A stretch of 64,000 bases of DNA from Porodaedalea pini. Lineage: Eukaryota; Basidiomycota; Agaricomycetes; Hymenochaetales; Hymenochaetaceae. The DNA lies in contig NBAY01000013.1 in assembly GCA_002794775.1 (NCBI GenBank), positions 310,001 through 374,000 on the forward strand. The letters run 5' to 3'. The notes below the pieces were generated by a model, which ran no database searches, was not told the origin of the DNA, and saw nothing but the letters and a program-made list of their open reading frames with translations. Each line of letters begins with the position of its first letter. Positions within the stretch are counted from its first letter, which is position 1. Shown in pieces: positions 24,489 through 36,191 of this stretch. The position numbers and the translations under genes were made by a program.

Positions 24489-26231
24489 TTACGCTGCCAT
24501 TGAGTTGCGCGACGAGCTCCTGCTGTTGGGCATCTTCGCGTCCATATCTGTGAGCGGAACTGACTGCCAGCCAGTCACCTCGGGCAGACCAAGTGTGCTG
24601 CCGTTGCTCAGCAGCGGCGACGAGCGGTGGGATGGGTCGATAGGCATAGACCCGCGGCGCATGCCCATGTAGTCCGAGCCGTCCAGCGAGCCAGCCGGAG
24701 AAATCGGACGCCCGTTCGAGTTGAAGTACGGTGCCGTTGCAGCTTTACGCGGCTGATGGGGCGCAGACTGGAGGGATGCCATGTCATTCAGGGAAGCGGT
24801 GGGGAGTCGGATACCACCAACCTCCGAAGAGAGAACTTGAGGAGACGACGTTGGCGAAGCATTAGGAATAGAGAAAGAGGACATGAGAGGTGAGTTGTTG
24901 TACGAGTCCATGCCAGAGACCGATCCTGTCGACGAGTAGATGGACACTTGAATAAAAAATCAGTCCTTTTCTTCTGAGTTTTCAGCTTCGGGAGAAGACG
25001 AACCAGAGTCGTCAAGGTCGCTCGATGCCGAATGTACAGACGAATTGGAAGCCGACCTCCGCCTGGACGGCGCCTCCAACTCGAGGTCACCTTGCTCCTT
25101 CTTCACCAATGCGTTCGAGTGCTCCTTCGGACTCGTCGAGCCAGAAAGCACCTTCGACGAGTGCTTGCGCGACTTGTTGCCTGCACGAAGCTCGTCAAAG
25201 CGCTGCGGGCGCGGCCGCAAATGCGTGCGCTCGTACAGACCGCACTTGTTGCACACGATCTTGCCCGGGTTGAGCGTCGACCGCCGCCAAGACGGGGGCT
25301 CCGTCGTATGGCAGTTGAAGCAGCGTCGACGGAGGTACTGAGTCTCCTTCGACGCGGCGTCGTCGGTGTGCTGGATCGGAATAGCGGCATGCGGAGTCAT
25401 GTAGAGCGGCATCGGGGGCAAGTGGCCGGCTTGCGAAGGCGGGCGCGGGTAGAAGATGTGCTGAGAAGGCACGATGACCTGCGTGCCGTCTTCGAGCTTG
25501 ATACCCTCTTCCATGTCGCGATAAGAATGATGCGGGGACATGTATGCCTCTTCAAGGTGCGGAGGGGTGCCCAAATGCATATGACCGTGCAGCGCAGAGG
25601 GGTCCGCGGAGAGCGCAGGCTGAGGGGAGCCAGAGTCACTCATGCAGAGCGGCTCAGCATAGAAGGCGTCCCTCGCACCATACGCACCGTAATGTCCGTT
25701 TTGCTCGTCCGACATGAACGGAGGCAAGACATGGTGCACACCATCGTCACGGTCTGGATGCATCGAAGAGAAGGAAGCACGGCGGCTCATCGCGTGCGCG
25801 TGCGCGTGCTCTTGGTGCATATGCGGGGGCAGGGCCGGATGCGGAAGGGGGGCAGGGGTATTCCATTCCGAGCCGGAAGTCAAGGGCGGAGGCGAGTACG
25901 CGTCAAGATGGTCGGCGTAGTCCTGGCCATGCAGCTCCTGGAGGAGCGAGCCGTTGCTCCCGTGACGCTGGGGCGCGAAAAATGGAGCGGCATGGGCGCC
26001 GTTCCACATGGCGGGGTTCTCCATCGAGTGGGTGACAGGCTCGGACTCTGGGTAGCGGTGAGGGTAAGTGTCGGCGAAGATGGAGTTGGGCTCAATCTGC
26101 TGCTCAAAGTCGACTGGCGGCTTGATGCTCTCGAACGGATGGTCGAGGACGACGGAGTTGCGAGGGGAGGGGGTCTGGGGCAGGGAGGAGTCAGAGGACA
26201 CGGTGACGGCGTCGAAGTGCGTCGAGTCCAT
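24489..26231 (-). CDS. GATA-type zinc-finger transcription factor
   Basis: This is a nuclear DNA-binding regulator, expected to bind WGATAR sites. The first exon (26231 to 25004) encodes a disordered region rich in Pro, His, Ser and Met (HQEHAHAHAMSRR at about residue 145), then one zinc finger at about residues 300-340. The finger has CFNC, a 19-residue loop with PPSWRRSTLNPGK, and CNKC, followed by GLYERTHLRPRPQRFDELR as the basic arm. A 57-base intron (25003-24947; GTTCGT...CAAG with a CTGAT branch-like site) joins DLDDS to a second exon starting VSIYSSTGSVSG and ending RNSMAA at 24489. Spliced coding length is 1686 bases, an exact multiple of three (561 residues). If the intron is retained, translation stops at once after NSEEKD (423 residues). 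The N-terminal finger and Ser-rich tail give no clue to which pathway is controlled. Confidence 0.9.
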
Positions 26232-29200
26232 TTAGCAGGGGCGTGTCGTGAACGTCGTGGATGATGGCGATGGTGCTAGAGGTGGATGTGGAGAAGGATA
26301 AACGCGTCGGATGTAGCGTGGACGACGACGAGGAGGGGATGTAGTTTACGGGACGACAGAGAGTCGGGCCTCTTTTGTATTTTGAGGAGGCGATAATAGG
26401 AATAATTTATTAGAGGGATAAGCAGTGTCGCGCCTTCCTAATTAGTAATTAGGCCAAATATAATAAAATAGTTAGATCAAGATTGGAAGAAGCTAGGGAG
26501 GCAGGACCCCGAAAGTGTGCGAAGCCCGGTTGTTTGGCTATCGAGACGCTACCTCATTTCACTCTAGCACCCCACACTGCTCTGCGCAAACAAGCACTAT
26601 CCACTCCTCCCTCCCTCCTCCCTCCTCCATCCCCGTCTCGGCATCGCAAATAGCACACGTTTCTTGTCGTCCATGTAACAGCTACATTCATTCAGTTCAA
26701 TCTATACTTTACAGGTGTCCGCGTCGCCCAGGAGGACATGCCCTATGCGCACCGCCCCGCCAGCGCCCATCCAACCACAGCTGCTCCTCGCACACTGCAC
26801 TAGATACCAGTGTTCTGGCAGCGGCGCTCTATGCCCCACACAGTACATACACGCGTACGGGGTGCAAGTGCACTTGTCCATAGTATCAGTATATATAAAT
26901 GTACATGCCGTCACGGGAGGAGCATGTTTAGCCGGCTCAGATGAGCTGGCCAGTACCCTGCATCCGCGCGCAGCACAGGGTCGTGCCCGCCCCCAGCGGC
27001 CTAGAGCCCCCACTCCCTTTCTTCTGTGCGCGAAGAATAGCACGTTCTGCGCTAGTCTCCGACTGCAGCTGCAGTTGTATAACGACAGGCCGCCTCCGTG
27101 CGTTCTTTGTTATCTCTGTTTTTCTTTCTTTCTTTCGGAGACGAAAAGAAAATAGGAAAAGAAAACGTAAATTCGGCCGCAGTTCGGCGCTTCGTCAGTC
27201 CAGAATGGCCCTCCTCGTTTCTTTCTTTTCTCGCGGGTGTGCTAAGCGAGGCACACATACAAAATAGCGGTGGACGAGAGCTTGCCGAAACTGGACGCAG
27301 GCCAAAGGGAACACGCCTCGTGTAGACACCGTTCAGCACAGCACAGACGTGAAGAGACAAAAAGACAAAAGAAAAGAAAATTTAAATCAGATAAGAAGAC
27401 GATGCATAATCGGTGTCCTTCCGCCCTGAGTGCAAATTGTAATCGAGGCCAAGGGCGAAAGAAAGAACGAACGAAGAAAGGAAGAGGCCCGGAGGGAAAC
27501 ATGCACCCCTCATAATATGACATCCTCTCCCAAGCACAGTATATACATACAGCAACTCTCTTTATCCTTAGAATAACCCGTTCCTTCTCAGATCGTCGTC
27601 GACCCCCGTCTGTCAGCGTCGGCGTCATTGTCACCTTCCGTGTCTCTAATTCCGAGACTTCGTCGTCGCAGATACTGGCAGGCAAGACGGCGAGTGCCGG
27701 ACTTTCGTGATGTTTCGCCGGCGGCGTCGGTGGCGGCGAGGAGTCCTAATTAACGCACGAATGAGAAAGGGCACACGAAACAGATAGTTACATGGGCGAT
27801 GATGCTGCTACTGACGCGCCGGCACTTCCTGCCAGGCCAGGAAGGAAGAGTGCCTATTCCAATGCGAGGCGGTGCGAAGCGAGCACATGCGCTCCATTAA
27901 AACTTTACTAGGATCCACGCATACACCTACACGGACAGAGCGCTCGAGCTCGGCGCAGGAGAACAGACTAGCCAAGTCCAATGCATTCGAGCATATCGAA
28001 CTTGGAATGGACGATGGACGCGCAAATGCTTCTTCTTCAAGCTGGATCTTCCAAACAGAGAGAGCAGCGGTCGACGCCTGCGCCGGGCGGTATTGCAGCC
28101 GTGGGTACTATGTTAGTGTGTAGCGCCCGCGAGACTTCATTCCGTCCGCGGACTTCTCCTTCGTGCCAGGTCCAGGTCGCTCGATTGTGACCTCGGCGCA
28201 CGGCATGGGGTTCATCCGTCGACTTTTTTCAGACTCAGCAATACTCAGCGCACGGCTTATCAGGGCTGCGTCGACGCGGACTCGGTTGCGTCCGCGTCCG
28301 ACGTCCTCGACCTTGCCAAGTATTTCCTTCATCCTAATTTGGATTGCTGCTTGCTGCTCGCAACTATTACGATCCCATGACGAATAGCCTGTCCTGCCTG
28401 TCTTACCCTGTCCTGTCCAAAGGTCTCCTCGCTCCTCACTCCGGCGGAGTCGGAGGTTCTACATTTCCTGCGGGCTGCGCCTTGGAGCTTCTTCAATAAA
28501 TAACAGCGAGCCTGTACATGCATCGTGCCAGTGCCAACGCAGTGCCGCACAAATACACTCAAACGGAAGGACAAAAGACAAATGAAACAGGGAGAGCTAG
28601 CAGTAAGTATGTGCAGTGTATGTCACTGGCACGTTGTGTCCTTGTCGCCGTGCCTCGCTCAGTCTTATCTCGGCAAGCACCTGCAGAAGCTGTCCGCTTT
28701 TCACTGGATGAAAGTCATCGAATTCGGGTCGGGACCGCGTTATGGCCTGCCGCCCTGCCCTGTCTGTGGAGGGAGGAAATAGAGTTGTCAATAGGCACAT
28801 GAGTGGGGATGACTCTACTCCGGTTTGTGGCCCCATTCAAACCCATCCGGAGAAAGAAAGGAAGAAGAGTACGTACGACAAAACCCTGACTCAGGTGCAG
28901 CTGTCTCTAGGTCTGCCCAGCGGTGAACTCTGACCCTGGGAAGGGGCAGAGACGTCTGCGGGCCCGCGTGCGCGGGAGAGCCTCCCCCGTTGAGAAGCAC
29001 CCACTTGTCGAAATATGCGGGATTACGAAATTGCGGAAGCAAAATCCAAAGGCAGCTGTAATTCAAAGCATTAATATTAATATATATTGTCCTCCGGGCC
29101 ATTAGCCGGTTTTCCCCAAGCTGCAGTCTTTTTGCATACCAGGGGGCAGCAAGCTTCCCATTCGAGTTAAAGTTACAAGACAAGAAGCACCGGAAGAGAA

Positions 29201-32200
29201 AAAAAAGAAAGTGTATATGTAAGTGGGTTTATATATATGCCGGCGCCAGCGCTACTTGGACATGGAGATCGGAGGTCGGAGCAAGGACTGAACATGGAAC
29301 AAGAAACAGGAGTTCCACTACCAGACAATTACGGAGACACGCGTGCGTGTCTTGAAAATAGCTGGAGAGGAGCGGAGGTTGTGAGTAACGCTCAAAAGCG
29401 GCGCCGACAGCGAGCACGCGACGGTGAACCCCCGGCCGTGTGCGAAACCCTGGGAATAAAAAACCAGCGCATTAGTATTCTAGTTCTTTTATCACGTTTT
29501 CTTTCTCGGTTTATGGGAGCAGTTGGAAAGTGCGCTACGATGGCGATGGATGGATTTGCAGCTGCCATGCTATCCGTCATGTCCATGCCCAATAATGATC
29601 GACAGGAGCGCGGTTGATGATGCGTGAGATGGCGATGATTAGACGCGCGCGGGTCCATGCGGTGTGTCTGTGCTGCTGGTTTGGTGACGAGTTTCAAAAA
29701 GACGAAAGAAACAGGACAACACGGCAGCTTGAGAGAGCCTGGACCAGTACAGCGGTCCCATGTCGTGCGCAAAACGAGTATGTCTTTTTTTCCCTGTCAG
29801 AAAAAAGCGAGGTGGAATTACAATCGTCGGACAGCTCGGCGACGAACGGGTCTGAGCTGAAGGACGATCGAAAGCTGCTGCTAATATTAATGCTAAGCGC
29901 TCATATATTCTCATTTCCCTTATTCAGTATTTGAATCTGATTTGGGCAGTTTCGGGGTCCACCGCAAGGTTGTTGGCCCAACCAGTTAATATCCTTGCGC
30001 TGAAATTTCGTTTCCCTCACAATCGCAGACGAAGACGAAGACGAGTCGGATTATACACGCGTACGATGTAAATTCGTGTACCTAGTCCAAATCAACGCAA
30101 AACGTGGCGTGCTTATTTCAATAGTGCGCATACATCCTCCGAATTCAAAGTTCAAGATTCCTCGATCCGTACCTAAACCTTTCGCGAACCTTGCTTATGC
30201 GGCCGGGTCGGTCCCCCCTTTGCATTCGGCACATCCTAGCAGACAAGAAATGCGATCTAAGATAAGTGCGCACAGAGGGGCGGCTCGCTGCGTGCTAAAA
30301 CTTTTCAGACCACTAGTACTGCGTGCAAGCGGATCTCGTGCGCGGGTTCTTGCCCCTTCGAGCAAAAAGGCAGGAAGCAAGGAGCGTTTTTTTTGCTAAT
30401 GGAGTTGTAAGGAAGGGGCTAGTTGAAATCAATAGAAGCTTGCCTTCTTTACTTCTTCAGCTGGAAGGAAAAAAAAGAAAAGGCTCGGTTTGTTATCATT
30501 GCAGCGCCGGAGAAGCGCACCTGCTTGAAGGAGAAAGAGGAGATAACGGGGCGCACGTTGGAATAACGTGAGGACGGGATTGGCAGTGCCTCAGCGAGTT
30601 CGGATCACTGCAGCGCATCGCCATGCCGCTGTCTCGTCCATTTCTTGAGTTGCCCAGAATGAATCTGACGTGCGCGATGGGATCCCCATGAGTCGCCTTT
30701 GCAGGTGGGGGGAGCCATCGTTCTCTTAGGCTGTGCGTGCGCGCCAGGACATGGTTTGATGATGGTGGCCAGAAGAAACCCTGAGCGCGATCAGTGTCTG
30801 GCTCTGGACTTATGTTTAGACGCAGGCGAGCGAGCGGCGGACGTTCAACATTAACGTTGACGCGGGCGAAACTCCATCTTCCATACTTACGCTTCGTGTG
30901 CCACCCTCCAGAACGTCAGAAGCTAGAGTGCGGATTTCGGCGCGTACAAAAGGTAAGTAACCGTTTGTTTGCCTTGAAACAGACAGTTCTGCTGATTGAA
31001 CCTTGTTCAGGCCATCGAACGAAAGGAAGAGAAGGCACGGTTTTCGAGCATCCCAGACGTGTCTTCGCTCAGATGAGTACATAGAAAGCGGTGCCGGTGC
31101 AGAGTGGGCTAGCTAAAGGTAAATTGCATATCTGGGCTTATCGACGAGATCCCTTACATCTGAGACGAGGATCTTTTGCCCATCCTTGCCTCGCGCTAGA
31201 GCGCCAATCTGATGACCCTTGTTTCGACAGTGCTGTGCATCCGTGATGGTGGACGCAGACATGGTGTATGTACGTAGAACGGATAGGGGGGAGGAGCCGG
31301 AGCTGAGCTGGAGCTGTCAAAGGCAGACTGGAGAACCCACGAGCGGGCGATGCAAGAAGGTTGGGCGCGGGCGCGGGCGGAAGAGAAGTTCGATTGCTTC
31401 TGCGAAGTCGAAGCTGTCAATTACCCCGTGTGTGCGAAGGTTTGACTGGGAGAGTGCATTTGCATTTCGAGTCCCGCAGGCATTATCTGAAACACGTACG
31501 GTTATCCGAGGTGGAGTGCACGCAGGTCGTCAGGTACAGTATTTGGCAAGCAGGAATCATGTGCTTTTCTCGGAGACAATTCCCCTCGGAGAAGAGCAGC
31601 ATGCAGGCCAGGCACACCGACAGAGTGGCACAATATGGGACGGAAAGTCTATTGGCAAACGAGGAATGCTTCTTTGATGGATGGAGCCGCTCGGCCGCCT
31701 GACCGCATGCCGATGGGAGCGCATGACGAGCAAAATAGGAAAGGCCAGAGAAGTATAGAGCTGAGCTCAGACGGAAATTGGAAGAATACTCGATAGCACC
31801 AGAAGAGCCACGCCTGCATATACGCGACCTCAAGAAATACATCCTCGGTGCTAGTGCAAATTCTAACAGCCAATCAAACATTGAAACAACATCAGGATTC
31901 GCAGCTCACCGGCACTTTGACTGCTTGATCGAGCTTTCCAAACCGCACAGCGCTAGGGATATCAAGTCTGGGGAAAGGCAGCGCTGCGGTGGCGCGGGTG
32001 TTTGGACATTGAACAAACAGTATCATCGGCGAGCTGAAACGTCTGGTGTCAGTGTTTACCCATACCTGTGTCCTCGTACCACCGCCGAGTGCTAATGATA
32101 GTCAGCCTCGGCGAACGATCAAACTCTCCTGGCGACGTCTCGCCGATGTCCGAGGTGGGATGAGGAAAGTATTGGAGAGGTAGGAGATGCCCAAGTTGAG

Positions 32201-32536
32201 TTCAGCTGAAGAATGGGGTCACATCGCTTTCTGAAGCTGAGATCAGCTGCATTTTCGTCGTCCACATCATTTGGACACTGTGTCTCTGCTACATTGTAGA
32301 GACGTCAAGCAAGCCTGGAAACATGGGAAATATTAATGTCAAATTCGCAAGTCCAATTCCTGACGGTATGCGAACAAAGTTCTTGATTTGGCCAATGCAT
32401 ATGTAAGCGTGTTTTCCGAATTAGGAGGAACGGACTCAATCGCCGGTCGACGCCGCGGCGCGCCACTTTACACGCTCTTCGACGACTCAGACGGCAGCGG
32501 CGAGGGAACTCTAGCTAACCTCTAGCTCCTTTTGTT
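26232..32536. other. 6.3 kb gene-free region between GATA regulator and TRP-like channel
   Basis: This is the longest stretch without a recognisable gene, lying between two divergent ATGs. It contains pyrimidine/purine tracts (TTTC repeats near 27117-27138 and A/G-rich DNA near 27140-27170 and 27350-27390) and many unconnected open frames up to about 150 codons. Those frames have biased composition and resemble no known family. It is likely to hold long 5' untranslated regions, distal regulatory sequence or non-coding transcripts. WGATAR-like sites occur (for example about 27391, 28258, 28667, 30258) but not more often than expected by chance. Confidence 0.55.
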
Positions 32537-35500
32537 ATGATGAGGCATAGTGCCTCCTCTCTTCTGCGCTCTTGGACTCTAGTTGGCTTCCTCATCGCTT
32601 TCCTTACTCTTTCAGTCCTAGCGCAGCCTGCAACGCTCTCGTTCGACGAATGTACAGCAGGAAATGCGATCGACCCGTCATTGAAGATTAACGTGTCCAC
32701 GGTCTATGGCCAGATCGTGACGGGCGAGAACTTGGGCAGACACCTCAACCTGACTGTCATTGGGAACACAGGCCAGACAATCGAGCCAATATCCAATAAC
32801 ACCAGTTTACTCTGTGCGTAGCCTGGCGGGCGGCTCGAATGCCTTGAAATTCTGACGTCTCTTTTTTTCGTATTTTCTAGCTACCATTTTCACAACGAGT
32901 TCCATATTGTCCTTTAACGTATTCAACAACAGCACGTTCTTCTGCTCAAGCCTGCGTCCGGCGTCCCCATTGCCGACTGAGAATTCTACCTATTTCTATT
33001 GTCCGGTCAGCACAGGGCCAATAGCCTTCTCTGCGGCGATACCTTTGGGCGACCACCAGTACGACTTGTTGACGATCAGCACGCGCCTACGAATAGTCGA
33101 CACGTCTTCGCCTGCCATCGAACTGGCGTGTATCGATGTCTCCACCACGCCCCTTACCGGCCACCGTGTGGCAGGCTCAATATACGGCGATGCGGCGATT
33201 ATCTTCTGGGTCAGCGTCGTGCTTTGCATAGCGTACTGGGTTGTGATCGGGTTGGCGAGGATTGTGGCTGCTTGGGGAAGGGGCGGGACTGGTTCGAGCA
33301 GGAGTGCGTGGTCACGCCTGGAAGGAGCGGGCTATATTCTTGCAAGTGCGATTAGCGGGGAACGGTTCTCTTCTACACCAGCGCTTCTTCGGTTTAGTGA
33401 GTTTAACGCAACGTTTCTGACTATTGCGGTTACTGACTTGGTGTTAGGTACGCCGTCCATGCGTGACATCTTCTTTCACACTCAGTTTTGCGCTACCCTG
33501 GGGATGATCGCTGTTCAATGGCCAACCTTTGCATGTAAGTGGTCTCCAATATTCTTTGTTATCATGTAGTGACCTATCGCCGCAGATCCAATGTTCGCAC
33601 AGACGGCGTGGTCGACACTCTTGTACAGTACGCACTATCGCTACCCATAAGCATACTTTTCATGACATTTTATATATAGATGTTACACTGGCGCAGGGTG
33701 GAAACACTACATCGAAGCATTGGAATCCGTTGACTGTCCAGGATTACGACCCGCCGTCTAACTTCGCGGACCAGTTGAGCGACTCTACCTCCCCCATTTT
33801 TGTCGACTCCAGCGTACCCAATTCATTGCTCATGTTCCCGGAGAACACGACTGCGGGTATCGCATCGATCGCGGCCGTCGTTGGTCTCAGACCGCAAGAT
33901 TTATTTGGTGTTTGTCTCGTGCTCTTCTTGGCCATTATCGCTGGAGCTATTGTCATTAGCTTGGTCATTTGGGGTATCGATCACTTGGGAGTTGCACACT
34001 TTGGAGGAAGGGCAAAGGGATCACCTTTTGGCGCCCGGAGTCCAGCGTACATTGCTCCGCCGAAGGAATCTGACAAGAATGGATCTCCTTCCGCAGATGA
34101 GGATGGCACCTCTGCCGTTGGCTATCGTCTCTTCCGCTCGGCGTCTATTCCGCTCTCAAGTGCGCTGGGAAGAAGTTGGTGGCGACTACGAATAAAGCCT
34201 AGCTCGCTCCATGGGAGCATACTCCACGGCAATCTTGTCCGAATTCTCATACTCTTCCATCTGCCGATCACGATATTCTCCTCTTACCAGTTCGCAAATG
34301 CGCATTCGCAGTCCTCATTGGCCTCCGTTGTCCTGGCTGCATTAGCATTCGTGGTGTTCTCAATCGGAATTCCGGTCTTCCTGGTTGTCCGCCTTTATAC
34401 GACCGCGACGAACAAGCTTTATGACGAGACGAGGACGCTGATGATGCTGGGGCCGCTATACAATCATTATGGGCATGGCTCCCAACTATTTGCGTGCATC
34501 TTCTTTGCGAATAATTTGATATATGGGATCACTATTGGATGCGGCCAGAAGAGCGGGACAGCGCAGGCGATTATCATATTGGTAATGGAGATCGGAACGT
34601 CCTTGAGCACAAGTATTTGGTTACCCTGGGGACGGGGTGCGACCATGGGCCTGATCAGTTTCTTCTTCTGTGTTGCGCGCATAACGGTGGCTGTCCTCTT
34701 GGTTATATTGACGCCTACTGTGAGTAATTCAATCTCTGCACGTGTGCTGATAGGCTCATAACCTTTTCAAATTGCCAGGTCTCGGTTGGCATTGCCGCGG
34801 GCAGTTGGATTGCAGCATCAATCCTGTTCATCCTTGGTTTGATGTATCTCGCATTCCTGATGATCTTAGCCGTCAAACTCCTCGAAGCGCTGCTTCGTAT
34901 CATTGGACGAGTTCCTTTCGATCGAAGTAAGCACACCCTTGACTCTGGGCTCCTGGGAGCCATGGGTTTGCTGGGTTGCTGTACGCCGAGGAAGCGTCGG
35001 CGTCGGCGGAGCCGTCGTCCGCCGGACAGCGATGTGCGTTCGTCCACTTTGGGCTCTCAGCAACCATTTGTAATTGGGAACAAGAATTCGTCGCCGCCAA
35101 GTAGTTCACATGGGCCACCGTCTGTTCTGCGCCCGGAACATGCCTTACGGCCCTACAGAGAGGATAGCGACGATGAAAGTGGTTTCATAATGGGTTCCTG
35201 GCAGCCTTTCCCGCAGCCTGGATATGGCCCCGTGGACGACCGATCATCGTCGCCGCCAGTGGTTGAAACGCCGGCCAAGTCTGGGTTTGCTCGCGTCGGC
35301 GGTGGACGAGCGCGATACGACACCCCGTATGCGATTGCTATGCAGGAAGGATCGCCGTCGACAATGGCGAAACACGAATTCCCCTCTGTGGAGCGAATAC
35401 AACAACCCAGTCCGGTGCAGACGCCGGGGGCGGCGAACACGCCAATAAATAGGTCCACCGTCACCGTCAATCACCCGAACGTAAACCATACTGTAGGTAG

Positions 35501-35975
35501 CGGACTACCGCCTGGCGCTATGAACCCGGCTCAGCCACAGGTGCATGTGCGCACCAAATCACAGGTTGCGATTATTGAAGATGCGTCGGCGTTGTTCAAC
35601 TTGCAGTCTGGAAGTTCTGCTGTTGTGCAGAACGCAAGCGAGCCAGTACGCCCATCCCTCACAACGACGAATACAGACGACTCGTTAGCGGATGTGGCAC
35701 AACCGAAACGCACTTTGTGGACCAAGTTCCGCAAGAACCGCCAGATGAGCGAGGGTAGTCTCCCGTCTGAGCAGCTTAATGAAGGTGGCGGTAAATCCTT
35801 CGTTGTATTGAGAGACAAGCGACCCTCGCCTTCGGCGGACGCTCCGAAGCCTGAACGTGCTTCAGATCCTGTTCTGGAAGAGGGCCGACGGTCCTTTGTC
35901 GTGTTGCGAGGGAACGCCTCGGAAGACCCTTCATCTGCACCCGGTAAATCGCCTCGCAGGTTATCTCATGCATAA
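32537..35975 (+). CDS. TRP/flavin-carrier-like multispan membrane protein with ML-like domain
   Basis: The fungal family (Flc/Pkd2/Spray-like) makes plasma membrane or ER channels tied to calcium signalling and cell-wall integrity. A signal peptide starts MMRHSASSLLRSW. An extracellular ML-like domain follows, with Cys and N-glycosylation sites (LSFDECTAGN, NNSTFFCSS, IELACIDVS). Membrane segments include AAIIFWVSVVLCIAYWVVIG, LFGVCLVLFLAIIAGAIVIS, LVRILILFHLPITIF, VVLAALAFVVFSIGIPVFLV, LFACIFFANNLIYGI and the pair at about 34650-34890 split by an intron. The channel-domain block YDETRTLMMLGPLYNHY is typical. The tail of about 350 residues is disordered and basic (PRKRRRRRS), with two copies of a Ser-Phe-Val-Val-Leu-Arg motif near its end. 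The stop is at 35973-35975. Around seven short introns are needed, and it is convergent with the CNH gene. Confidence 0.87.
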
Positions 35976-36191
35976 CGATATGTACACTTTGATTTTCTCA
36001 TTTCCTTTGGACATTCTCATACTTACTACGCTCACGGACTTCAAATTTGTATCATTTTAATTTTACATGCAATGTTTACTCCTCATCAGTTACATCCAAA
36101 ATTATGAAGTGGATATCAGGGTTAATCAAGATGAATATGAAATGAAGATGGAGATGTGACAAGTACAACCAAAATGAGAGTCCGGGGAATG

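Noticed and set aside
25032..26264. A 410-codon open frame on the plus strand, antisense to the GATA gene
   Set aside because: It is a shadow of the GATA coding strand, whose GC-rich third positions and His/Pro/Ser codons avoid stops on the other strand. The product is Arg/Val-rich without any domain, while the opposite strand carries a perfect zinc finger.
31219..31881. Overlapping frames up to 152 codons on both strands
   Set aside because: Similar lengths on both strands, biased composition and no recognisable motif indicate chance frames in GC-balanced non-coding DNA.
26232..32536. Many GATA-like sites suggesting autoregulation of the GATA gene
   Set aside because: About ten WGATAR/HGATAR-type sites were noted by eye, but roughly 18 are expected by chance in 6.3 kb counting both strands. 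There is no enrichment to report.
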